DNA from: Welwitschia mirabilis
Taxonomy: Eukaryota > Gnetophyta > Gnetopsida > Welwitschiales
Direction: 5' to 3'
NCBI GenBank assembly: GCA_051453625.1
Contig: JBOZIK010000001.1
Coordinates: 122,365,106-122,394,136, forward strand
DNA length: 29,031 bases
This document shows, one piece after another, positions 1-10,580 of this stretch. Positions within the stretch are counted from its first letter, which is position 1, and every line of letters begins with the position of its first letter. The position numbers were made by a program, and so were the translations under genes. The notes under the pieces were generated by a model. That model worked only from the letters and a program-made list of their open reading frames with translations. It did no database searches and was not told the DNA's origin.

Positions 1-178
1 TGAGTCATATGATAAGTCATCTTTTATAATGAGCTATCGTGCGCTATGTCATTCAAATAATAGTCAGAACAACCATTGTAACTGACTCTGACAGCTAACC
101 TTAACCATTTCATCTGTTTCTTTTCTATAATGGAGTGCATTTTAGCACTATTTGTTATCATTTTCTGTTATGTAATCT

Positions 179-186
179 TATAAATA
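179..186 (+). promoter_or_regulatory. TATA box of LTR family B, copy 1
   Basis: The sequence TATAAATA is followed by a CCTCCTTT pyrimidine tract, matching the arrangement at 22576-22583. It is a plausible retroelement promoter core. No host gene lies downstream. Confidence 0.4.
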
Positions 187-317
187 AGACCTCCTTTGAC
201 TCTTCTCTCTATCCTCATTGCACTAAACATCTCATGATAGAATATTAAAGGATGGAAGATTCATCTTGTGAGTTGCAGAAAGATGTTCCTTTGGTGGATG
301 GCTATGCATCCTTCATT

Positions 318-327
318 NNNNNNNNNN
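318..327. other. Assembly gap (10 N)
   Basis: Ten N bases lie inside LTR family B copy 1. The flanking bases do not obviously repeat each other. Confidence 0.99.
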
Positions 328-730
328 CCCAGATGTTTGGTTCCTTTTTAATATAAAACTATGTTTTTCTTTGTGCATGTTAGTTTGTTAGGTGTCCCTT
401 ATGGTTTATGTTGCCCTTAATCTAATAATAATTTCATTAGTGATATAGATCTTAAGAGCAGCCTTTGTCAAGGCTGAAAGAAAGTAATTTAGTTTCATTT
501 TTCATTGCATTTACATTAATTGCATTTTCATTTGCATTGCATCTTTATTTCTTGCATTGTTCTTAGATTCTAGTTAATTTACTTTGTGAAAATCAATCCT
601 TATTCTCCTCTCATAAGTCTTTAATGAGATACGACATTTGGTTCATTTCTACTCATACTAGTGTGTTGTATTATGGAATATATTTATTTTATTTATGAAT
701 GACAGATATTTTTAGTATAAACATTTACAA

Positions 731-3700
731 AACAATCGATATGCTACTTACTTAGTGAAAACTACTATCTATTTTGTTTTCCTATAATACATGCTTTACA
801 TTGAAGAAAATCTTGTGGAATGGACTAAAAATGCTAGTGACCATTCTCATGCATGGAAGTCATTATACAAGGAATAGGATGTTCTAGTTAAAAATTCTAT
901 AGTAGTGATTATTTTAATGACTTTGTTAGAGCACCATATCAATTTTATTTTGCAGAAATAATATCACTTCTTATGAAGGGTTATGATTCGATTATCTTGA
1001 CTTAGCATTGCTCTTTTCATAGACTTTTTCACATGTTTTGTATGTTCCTTATTTAAGATCACATCTTATATCACTTTTAACTCTGTTATAATAAGACCAA
1101 TTTATTTCTATAATGAAACACTCAATGGATATTTATAATGGTAATGAGCAACTAGCTATGAAAGAATACATGAACAAAAAGCTCATGCATTTTCACAGTT
1201 ATGTTAGAATGTGATAAGTTACTTTTATGTCAAAAATCCATGTCTCATTATGAGGTATGTGCTCATTCATATCAATGAAATCAAAGTTTTTAAAGGCTTC
1301 TTAGATTCAAAATTTTCAGCATCATCAAAGGATTTAGGTTTTTCAGTGACTACATTTTTGTTAGGTATAAACTTTATCTATTTTAAAGAATCTTATAGAA
1401 GTTAGAAATATGATCTTATTTTTTACATCATGAGCACTGATACTTATTCTTCTTAAGAGTATAGTATTTTGAAATTGCTTCTTATTTTATTGAACCTAAT
1501 TTGAATTCTTATTTTGCTATATTTTCAAATCCTTATCCTTATCATGATACGTTTACTATTTGTAGATGAGATTTACTAGTAGATATTTATTCCGATAAGG
1601 AGGACCACAAATAAAAAAGTTTGAATGCAGCATTAAAAGAAGTAGATCCTGTAAATTTAAACTAAGATTTGATAAACATGAGATTCTTACTAAGCATATC
1701 AAAAGTTATATTATTCAATTGTTTTCTTTCATGTAGTAACATAATATAACTATGTAAATAAGATTTTTTCAAACAACAATGGATTAAGTTAACACAATAA
1801 ATGTGTTATTGTAAGTTATCTTTGCTACCTTTCCCTTAATGTCTTACATCTATATAATTAATTGTCTCATCTTTCCATTCTCATAATGCAAACTATTCAT
1901 GTGAGTTATGAGATTCATGTGATTTATGAGATTAGCTCGAGGTCATTCTTTAAGTAGAATGTATTCCATAAGGTACAAAATTTGGTGTAGCTTATTTTGA
2001 TCTGGTCACCAACTTCTTGTGTTGATAGATGATAAATTTTAACATAATCTCTATTAATTTAGCATGAATATCTTATCAAGCAACTTCTTTAGTTTGATCC
2101 TAAAGAAGCATATGATCATGTGTCAAAAATGCTTCTCATAATCATAAATCTGTATAATTTGGATATGGATGTAAATGACTCTAATAACCACTAAAACTTA
2201 CCCATCAAAGATAATGATAAAGATGTTATGATGAAAAGAGGATAAGAACCAAAAAAGAGTTGATAAGTTATGCGACAAAGTCGAGAATCAAAGGGATCTT
2301 GCTTATATCCATAATTAAAAGCAATTTACTCATCACATAAAGATATCTTATCAAACCCCAAAAAGAATAAAAAGAAGATAAATAGATAGTATAGTCACAA
2401 AAAAGGAATTTTTCACTCATCCATAATTTCAAGTGATCTATCCAAGTCATGATGCCACTAAAGCAAATAAGTAAAGCATCACTATAGAGAAGCAAAGTTA
2501 CAACAAAAGGATATCAAGCCCATAAATCAAGTAACCTATCCTGTAATAAGTAAGAAACTCCCTAACTAGTGAGAACCTATGTGCGGACAAAGAAAACAAA
2601 GGTATTTTGTTAAAATTTCTTATTGTGAGTGAGATAACTTTTAACAAATAACCCTAGATTGATGATTAAGTGATGAAAATTCTAGAATTGATTAATTTTA
2701 AAGTCTTTTAAAATCTAGGTAGTGATTACATCCTCTCCAAGGGTAGTACCCTTATCTCTAAAGGGAGTAAAAAGATAGAAATTAAATGATGCCAATGGGG
2801 CTTTCATGTCATGGACTAATATTAATTATCTCAATTATATATCCCCTTTAGGGAAGAGTACTATATAATTTTGGTTATCTAATTATACCTCATACTTAGT
2901 AGATTTTGAATTTTATTAAACTTATGTCCATTGTTGATGAAATCCAAGTGGATCTTGCCACTGTGCTTATGGTCTTCATCCAATATACCCTCAAGTACCA
3001 ATGCATACATGATAATATAAACCTTGAGGTTTCCAGAACATTTCTACTTAATAGAGATATGGCTCTTTGTATAGCTCAAACTTTATAATCATGGTAGTTA
3101 AAACTACACAATAAGCTTTAGAAGGTAGTGTAAAGCCTAACATGGATCTTTATTTATGTAAGGCTCCTTGTGCTCCTTACCAATCAAAACTTCTTCCTAG
3201 AAAAAAAATTAAGTGCTTAAAGGGTGAAAGATAATTTTTCTTTTTATTAATTAACTTAAGTAATATTAATAAAATTATTAAGTATAAAAAGAAGGAGTGA
3301 AAGACCAAAAACTTTAAGGATAAGGGACTGATTATGATACAGTTAAGTTAAGTAGATCTTGTTTACCATCTAACTTAGTTTAAATCTATCTAAATCACAA
3401 AAATAGATCTTTGAGGTAAAATAAAATCAAGTCAAAGGATCTTACTCCACATTCCAATTTGACTTGTTGAGAGAGATTTGACTTACAAAATTTAATAATG
3501 CTAAATCCTCAACAAAAAACTTTAAAAGAGAAAAGAGGAGTTAAATAATTAAGGAAAAGAGCTCAAAAAGTTAAAATAAGGGATCTTGCTTAACATCCCA
3601 ACCTGATTTGATAACAAAGGTGAGTCTAGAATTTATAATTATTAAAAAATACTCAAAAAACTTAAAAAGAGCTTAAAACACTTAAAAAATAAAGAAATAC

Positions 3701-4780
3701 AACAAACTATGCATGTGCATGCAACAGAGCTAAAAGGCAGACAATGGCTAACTAAACTGCACATGAGTATAAACAAACAAATGGCTAGTTCAAACTAGTT
3801 AATGTTACATGTGTATTCAAAAAGCGAATGTTCATCTCAAAAACACATGCATGTAAAAAATTTTAAAAATGCTTGCAAAAACATGGACAATTTTATATGT
3901 GCACTGGCCCATCAGATGAGCACTTTTGCAAGTCATTTAAGATGGTAGACTTCAGTGGGATAAGTGGGAGAAGCTATGTTATTAAAGAGACGCAATAGTG
4001 GGAGGAATTTTACTATTAATCATGATGTTGTTAAATGCATTTGTATCAAATTATCTAACACATTTAAAGTATGATATATTGTCTTCATAGTTGGTTGTAG
4101 CTAATAAATAGATTAAAATAGCTAGCAAAGGGAGGGCATAGGGGTGGAAATATAGCTTAATGAACTAGTAGAAATGGCATACATCTAAGAACATCCAAAC
4201 AAAATTAGGTGTTATAAGAGATTACTTATAGACATGTAACAAAGAAAATAGAAAGGGCACGGTAGTGAGCTCATAGCAAGTAATAATCAAGAAAAAATAG
4301 TAAGTAATCAAAATATTTATAGGTTAATCATCGAATCATTAGTTCAGTTAATAAAGTAATCACTACTAGCTAGGTGAAGGGCGGTAACTATGAATTAATG
4401 ACTTAGTTTATTAATGTCCATTAACAAGGCGCCATTACTATGAGAACAAGGTGTCATGTGTAGTAAGATATAGGAAGACTGTGAGTTAATTCAGGTTGAC
4501 TCCTAATAATGGCTAAAATGATGTAACATCTATTATAGATAAATTAAAAGCATTAATCTCATAATGAAATGAAGGATTTCCTCTACCATTTCTTTGATGA
4601 TAATGAGAAGTCATGACATAATCATGAGAGTCATAAAAAATACCAATTTTCTTAGAAATGGCAATCGATAATGGATGGGATGCCATGCTGAAAGATGCAA
4701 GGGGATGCTTATTATTATCATCATCTTTCCTTATAATACTAATAAATAAAGGGATGTTTACAAAAGCTTTACAAATTTTT
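731..4780. other. Decayed AT-rich sequence, no supported gene
   Basis: I see only short open frames (75 codons or fewer) with no recognisable motif, including ones at 1211-1405, 2268-2495 (minus) and 2906-3088. Purine- and pyrimidine-rich tracts alternate. The stretch just after LTR family B copy 1 (about 800-1500) reads like a broken internal region of a retroelement on the plus strand, but no diagnostic gag or pol motif is visible. A moderately GC-richer patch around 4370-4510 (GGCGGTAACT..., GGCGCCATT...) could be an old LTR piece, but I cannot place it. Confidence 0.6.
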
Positions 4781-4985
4781 AAAAAACATGTATAAAGCCT
4801 TTAAAAGAAAGGCCAAAAGGGAGGCACAAAAGAGATCCAAATGGGGCCCAAAAAGAAGCATAATAGGCTCAAAAAAAGGGATAAAAAAATTAAAAGGAGC
4901 TAGCAAGAAGCCTAGAGAGGCCCAAAAAAGGGCCTAGGAAGAGCCTCTAGAAGCTGTAAGATTCCAACCAAAGATGGAGGGCATA
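4781..4985 (+). repeat. Purine-rich degenerate GGCC/AAAA repeat
   Basis: About 200 bases are built from irregular repeats of GGCC(C)AAAA(G)-like units, for example AAAGGCCAAAAGGGAGGC, GGGGCCCAAAAAGAAGC and GAGGCCCAAAAAAGGGCC. The plus strand is strongly purine-rich. No coding function is visible. It may be a degenerate minisatellite or part of a retroelement internal region. Confidence 0.4.
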
Positions 4986-5264
4986 AGAAGCTTTAAGAAA
5001 GTCTTTAGAGCTCTAGTACCACTTCTGAGGAATCAAATGAGCAAGAATCATGAGTTAGAATTTCCAAAATAAATATTTATTTCTCCATATTACTTATTAC
5101 AATAAAGAACTTCTTTTTAAAGGCAAGCACATGATTAGAATTTTACTAAAATTTATATATTTTGCTAAGTGTATAACCATGGCGCATATACAAGCCTTAG
5201 TAGATTAAGAGTATTTCTTTCTAGCATTTGAGGAAAGTGGCATATTAAAAAAAAAATTTGAATC

Positions 5265-5810
5265 ATGACCATTATATCTCTATGCATGATATTTTGAAAG
5301 GCTTTGAGAAATTCAAAATTCTAGCCATCTAGACTAGGAGCCTTATTATTTTGGGTTGATATGGTTATACCATATACTTTTTCATTAGAGGGGATTTTTT
5401 GCAATCTATAATTATCTTTTACTCTAAATATAACTTGAGATGAAGTCCATCATAATAAAAGGATTTGTGAGTCTTTCCTCTCAATACGTTTTTTGTAAGT
5501 GTTGAATTACTACTTCCAAGTCATTAATTCCATCTTTGAAGAATCTTACTAAAGTTTTTTACCCCTCTTTGAATCATTATTATGTGAAATATCTAGAGTT
5601 ATAGTCTTTCTCTTTTATTTAGTTATTATTTGCTCTTTGTTTCCAATATGCAATATCTTTCTAGATGACTTCTCTAATTTTTTTCTTCTCAATGATCTCT
5701 CACATGACCTTCTCTAAGATGGGTAGCTCTTCTGTACCTCCATAACTTCTTGTAGTTCCATCTAGATACTACTAGGTGTAGGATAGCCATGGGAATTTTT
5801 TCTTATGATC
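5265..5810 (-). pseudogene. LINE reverse-transcriptase N-terminal region (3' half of a split LINE)
   Basis: On the minus strand this encodes a broken plant LINE ORF2 linker and the start of its reverse transcriptase. Visible motifs in order are the YWKQRAN segment (5628-5648, plant LINEs usually have xWRQRAR), then IKEKDYNSRYF where the family has WLKEGDRNSRFFH, and later KAPSLDG followed by FEFLKAF (about 5270-5330), corresponding to KAPGPDGF...FF. Several in-frame stops and at least one frame change show it is dead. The catalytic YADD region was not found downstream. Reading continues across the LTR nest to 13468-13576 and 14400-14795, so these pieces are the two halves of one LINE. The family assignment is from motif order; the clade (L1-like) is an inference. 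Confidence 0.75.
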
Positions 5811-6162
5811 TGTTAGGAATGTAATGCTAATATTCCAAATATAATCAGGTTTGTTATGATTCTAAGAGGATGAGATGCATGTACCTGTGTAAGGTACATA
5901 AGAGAACAATGTATTTGTGGGATTCTTCTGAGAGATCATCTCAGCTATTTAGGGAAGGCGGTTATAAGGCTCTATGTATAAATGTTAAGCAATGGGATTC
6001 AATGGAAAGCACCTCACCATCCACCCCGGTTTGGTTGAGGGTGTGGAATCATACTTTCCTATATTTTGTTTTTTTTTTGTGTTTCTTTTATTATCATGAA
6101 GTCTGATGTTTTCTTTACAATTTTATGTTGTTCTCTTTTACACTCCTCTTGTTGTTCTTTCA
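5811..6162 (+). repeat. LTR1 (352 bp)
   Basis: This begins TGTTAGGAATG and ends TTGTTCTTTCA, the standard TG...CA termini, and is followed after one base by TTGGTATCAAAGC. The same sequence recurs at 9582-9931 and 13081-13467 in the same orientation. It contains TATAAAT at 5977-5983, conserved in the other copies and a possible promoter core. Short open frames inside it carry no recognisable product. Confidence 0.9.
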
Positions 6163-6382
6163 ATTGGTATCAAAGCTAAGTGCTCAAATTTTGTTTTGGT
6201 TTAATTGCCTAAGTAAAAGATCTTCGTTTATATATCCCATTCTGTCACTTGCCATATACAAAGCAAATTTGATTTGCAATATGAAGGTTGTAGGAAGCGA
6301 GTTACCAAGATCTGTAGTAGTAAAAGAAGAAGGGATGGTTTACCCCTCGTCTTTATTTTCAAAGGACTTCACTACATGTCAT
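6163..6382 (+). other. Primer binding site and leader after LTR1
   Basis: The segment TTGGTATCAAAGCTAAG (6164-6180) resembles the plant retrotransposon primer binding site complementary to the initiator-methionine tRNA 3' end (TGGTATCAGAGC), with G to A at one site. The leader that follows is shared with 9932-10119, with a length difference of about 30 bases near 6305-6345. Homology between the two leaders stops at 6382 here and 10119 there, immediately where the P450 fragment starts. Confidence 0.85.
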
Positions 6383-6802
6383 TAAAGCGCAACAGAGCGC
6401 CGTGCGCAGGCCGAATGGTAAAGTTCTGCAAAGGCAAGTGCACATACGCAAGCAAAAGGGTGAAGGAAAAACATTGCAAAATCATGCAGATCACAATCTT
6501 GGCTTGCATAAGAGAGAAATTCATGCCCATGCAAGTTCTGGGTCCCAGTCTGAACGACATGAACGTGTTTCCGCTGCAATTCGCTGCCTTGGACATGCCT
6601 TGCAGGAAGCTTTGTGGGTTGAACTCATGCGCGTCATGTCCCCAAAGATCACAGTCGTGATGCGCTTTTGCAATTGACACAATCACCTTGGTTCCTGTTG
6701 GAATGCTCAGTTTGCCCATTTTTGCTCTCTCTATGCTCTGCCTCACCATGTACGACAATGGCGGGTATAGTCTCAGAGCTTCTTGCAACACCATATTGAC
6801 GA
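6372..6802 (-). pseudogene. Captured C-terminal fragment of a CYP72-clan cytochrome P450
   Basis: The minus strand encodes about 140 residues of a plant P450 C-terminus, a haem mono-oxygenase normally anchored in the ER. Counting from the Met at 6794, there is the K-helix ExxR (EALR, residues 5-8), RLYPP, AHHD followed by LWG, then HEFNPQSF. The haem-binding loop is FRLGPRTCMG (81-90, Cys 88), followed by MNFSLMQAKI and a YVH-type C-terminus. The pattern is that of the CYP72 clan (CYP72/709/714/734/735); I cannot choose the family. The usual PERF motif reads PQSF, losing the Arg of the E-R-R triad. The frame is open to the 100-N gap, so the N-terminal three quarters are absent or hidden. The last residues and stop codon lie in retroelement leader sequence. 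It is antisense to the LTR element and is most likely a dead captured fragment. Confidence 0.88.
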
Positions 6803-6902
6803 NNNNNNNNNNNNNNNNNNNNNNNNNNNNNNNNNNNNNNNNNNNNNNNNNNNNNNNNNNNNNNNNNNNNNNNNNNNNNNNNNNNNNNNNNNNNNNNNNN
6901 NN
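6803..6902. other. Assembly gap (100 N)
   Basis: Exactly 100 N, the usual placeholder for unknown size. It truncates the P450 reading frame, so the true upstream limit of the captured fragment is unknown. Confidence 0.99.
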
Positions 6903-9581
6903 AGTTATTAAGGATGATAAGCTAACCCATAACTAAATAATGTGCTAATAGATGTTAATTTTTATTCCTTTTCTAATGTAATACATCATCTAATTTGTAT
7001 GTATTTTGTAATGTGATACATCACCTAGTCAATTAGAGGAGGCACCTCATCCTTATTATCAACCTTAAGAACTAAATCAAAATTAGAACTCTAAAATAGA
7101 ATTTTATAGAAAGAAATGATCTAGGTGATAGGAAAAGTCTTGTTCAACTCAAGATGATTTCTATCACTTGTTTATTATTCTTTTCTTTAAAACCCACATT
7201 CGCTAAAATTTTAATAGAACTTAAGATATATAAAGAACCCTTGTTTGGAAAGATAATTAGGTTACAAATTGTCAAAGGTGTAAGTTTTAAATCTAATTCA
7301 TCAACTCTTAAAGAAATTTTTAAATTAAAACATTAAAAGAATCATGAGAGTAAAATAAAATAACCATTGAACATAAAGCTTTGGTAGTTAGACTAAGAGC
7401 ATATTTCCATTTTAACTATAAAAACGTATGATAAATTCTTATCTCACATTGAATGTTTTTGTCATATCCTATATTTTGTAAACATTGTTTACTTGAATAT
7501 TAAGTATATTAAGCTTTTAGTCAAATAACTAATTATTCTTATTTAAGTTTCTTATTAAATAAGATTTCATTTTAAAATTAATCTTAGTTTGTAATCTTTA
7601 TAATTTACCATGAAAATGATCAAATTATGTTAAAAGGTTTTTATGAGAAAATCTATCCAAATGTTTAAAATTAGATAATTCCATTAAGCGAGGAGTCAAA
7701 ATCACATGATGAAACTAATAAATCTAAAAATTTCAAAAGGACATAATAATATATTTTGCATCTTATTTACTAATTGAAATCTTGGTAAATGTGATAAATG
7801 CACTATATTATGAATTAATTTTTTCTTTCTTATGTTATGTGATTAATAGATTTTATGCATTTTGAAATAAATTAGCATATGAATAAGTACATGCACCCTT
7901 ACCTATAACCAAGAAAGATAAATGAACAGATTTACTCTACCATGACTCTTATATTTTACAGATGTGTAAGGGCACTTAGTTCATAGCCTACTCACTATTT
8001 TATTTATTAGAATGAAATAGGTTATCTCATTTTACCACATAACAATTTTAATATTTATGCGTTTATTCCTTTAATTCATGTCTTAGATGAACTAAGCTTA
8101 ATTATGAGTCTGTGAAGGATTAGAAAGAGCTAACATGAGGAAATAATGTATTTAAGTAATATTATTAATTAAATTAAAATGATTACTCACCATAGTTAAG
8201 TGCATGAGTTATAAATACAATCACTTTTTGTACTTCAATGTATCTTATTACTGATCCCACTTATCAATGCCAAATGATATGATCTTGAGTTTTGTGCCTT
8301 TTTTTATTTATATATAGATATTTTTTCCTCTTTTGTAAAGAGGAGATACTTTTTTTTTATTTCATACAAGTACATCTCTTCTTCCCCCTTGCTTGTGGAG
8401 CTTATAGCTAAGGAACTGTTGAGCTTAGATCTTTATCAATCTTCAACTATTAAGGTCCTACTAATCTTTTCAAGTAAGCTCTTTACTCTTTTTGTTTATA
8501 TTATTTATTTGTCTCTTGGAATGATGTAATATTTTATTAGGAAATTATTTATGTTTTTTCTACCATTTATATTATAAAATATTATTTTGTTCCATTGGCT
8601 TCCACCAAGATGATATAGTGAGATATGAGTAGTCTCTTATGCTTGGTGATGGAGGATTACTAATGGATGATTATGGTTAAGTAATTAGAGGATTTATTAT
8701 TTAAAAAAAGAAATTGGAATTTCCATATTTATTTTAATATTATATTTTTAATCTATTATGCATAAAGATCATTTTATTAGAGGCAAAGTTTGATTCTAAA
8801 AAATCTCTTTAGGCTAGTACTCTTTCATGGAAATCCTAAGGCTCATAGTAAATGGCTTGTTTTGAATTAACTTGATTTATCTCTTTTCAATTATTTGAAT
8901 TACTAACTTAGTTAGGATATTCTGCAAGCAATATCCATTATTTTAATGATCTAAGTTATTGTTTAACTAGTTGTAAAGACTTTATCATATTTTTATTATG
9001 GGAAAATTAAATTTCTAGAATACAGGCATAAGATAAAAAGATTATATATTATTAATTAGTAGGTATAAATTAGTAAAATATTTTTTGTAAAATGTAAAAA
9101 TAGTAATTTCTTTAATGGGTAGTTATTTGAAAAAAAAATATTTGTTAAAATATATTATAAAATAAATGCCACCTACTATTAACATATCTACAAACTTGAG
9201 CATCCTAAGTTGTGGGAATTTGAATAATTATTTCAAAAAATCTTTAATTATTCAAAAGCTTCAAGTATTTTCAAATTTAATGTACTACAATAGGAATAGA
9301 TTTTAACCTTACATGATCACCTTAGAAATGATATTTTTAGAACTCTAAGATAGCTTAAGTTAGATTCTAAGAATCTTATTATATCTATAATTTTTGAAAA
9401 AATCACTACAATTTATTTTTTATTCATAATTAATTTAATTATTACAATTATGATGTTTCCTTAGAGAAATGTTATAATTAATGTTTAAAATCATAGAAAA
9501 ATTATTACAAATGTTCATGAGGAATTTTAGTGTATAAAATATTTTTATATTAGTAAATTTAAGTTAAATTACCTTTAAGTG
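6903..9581. other. AT-rich filler between P450 fragment and LTR2
   Basis: No gene or retroelement protein motif is visible. There is a small direct repeat near 6976-7026 (TAATGTAATACATCATCTA and TAATGTGATACATCACCTA). A short inverted repeat CCTCTTTTGTAAAGAGG sits near 8327-8343. There is no purine tract immediately before LTR2, so LTR2 does not look like a 3' LTR. Whether this stretch belonged to the first element or to another insertion cannot be told. Confidence 0.55.
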
Positions 9582-9931
9582 TGTTAGGAATGTGATGCCA
9601 ACATTCCAAATATAACCATGTTTGTTATGATTCTGAGAAGATGAGATTCATGTAGTTGTGTAAGGTACATAAGAGAATAACATACTTGTGGGATACTTCT
9701 AAGAGATTATCTCAGCTATTTAGGAAAGATAGTTAGAAGGTTCTATGTATAAATTTTAAGAAATGGGATTCAATGGAAAGCGCCTTATAATCCACCTTGG
9801 TTTGGTTGAGGATGTGGAATCATACTTTTCTATATTTTGTTTTTGTTATGTTTCTTTTGTTATCATGGAGTCTGATGTTTTATTTACATTTTTATATTGT
9901 TCTCTTTTACACTCCCCTCATTATTCTTTCA
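9582..9931 (+). repeat. LTR2 (350 bp), internal copy
   Basis: Same family as LTR1 and LTR3, beginning TGTTAGGAATG and ending TTATTCTTTCA. It is more diverged from the other two (about 43-45 hand-counted differences each) than they are from each other. The TATAAAT core is kept. It is followed by ATTGGTATCAAAACTAAG, so it has the structure of a 5' LTR although it lies inside the larger block. Confidence 0.88.
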
Positions 9932-10119
9932 ATTGGTATCAAAACTAAGTGCTCAAATTTTCTTTTGGTTTAATTTCCTGAGTAAAAGATCGTTTATATA
10001 TCCTATTGTGTCACTTGTCATATACAAAGCAAATTTGATTTACAATATAAAGATTGTAGGAAGAAAGTTATATGGCTTGCCCCTTGTCTTTATTTTCAAA
10101 GGATTTCACTATATTTCAT
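9932..10119 (+). other. Primer binding site and leader after LTR2
   Basis: The segment TTGGTATCAAAACTAAG (9933-9949) is a mutated tRNA-iMet-type primer binding site. The following leader matches that of LTR1 up to ATTTCAT at 10119, after which the two sequences are unrelated. Confidence 0.82.
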
Positions 10120-10580
10120 GTGGGCCACCAATCATCCAAAAGCATTTATTTTTTTTTATTTTCAAATTTCATTTATTCATTACCTCATCACCTAAGGTCT
10201 AAAGGCTATTCCCCTATAGATTATTTATAGTTCGCTCTCTAAAGAAGGAGCATTTTTTAGATACGCTAACAGAGAGTGATGATCAATGGCTGGTGCACAC
10301 TTGTTAATGCTAAATAAGTTTTAGCAGTGACCATATTATGTGAATATGTAGCTTCCAACAGATCAACAATTCAAGCGTTGTTATTTTTTCAACAGTTAGA
10401 GCACCGCAATAGGCCATTGAATTTATTAAAGGAAATATTAAGCTTTTGCATAATATTCTTGTTAATGTCTTTAAAATAGTTCACCAAGCTTCAGATCCCC
10501 TCCCTGCTTAATGCTCTTATCACGTATCAGAGTTATTCCCTGAGCATAACTGCATATCCTTGATGCATACAACACCTTTC
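10120..10580. other. Sequence between leader 2 and the unidentified gene fragment
   Basis: It starts GTGGGCCACC and runs through a T-rich patch into a moderately GC-richer segment from about 10400. Because the gene fragment at 10581-11658 is on the minus strand, this could be its 3' untranslated region carried along. I see no coding signal. Confidence 0.35.

Larger units (their letters stand above)
1..730 (+). repeat. Decayed LTR remnant, family B, copy 1 (left end cut by window)
   Basis: This stretch shares landmarks, in the same order, with 22576-23170. Both have a TATAAATA box followed by a CCTCCTTT pyrimidine tract and a short spacer ending in ATTGCA. Next comes a segment with CTTTGGTG...GGCTATGCATCC and CCTTCATT (about 287-317), then a cluster of TTGCATT-type repeats (about 490-570 here, 22990-23060 there). 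Both end with ACTA(G/A)TGTGTT and AACATTTACAA. The presence of two diverged copies with a TATA box suggests an LTR of a Gypsy-like element. No primer binding site or clear TG/CA ends were found here, so the element type is inferred. A 10-N gap interrupts it at 318-327. Confidence 0.5.

Noticed and set aside
6274-6677. Plus-strand open frames of 91 and 128 codons
   Set aside because: They are antisense shadows of the P450 frame; the minus strand has the haem loop and ExxR motif.
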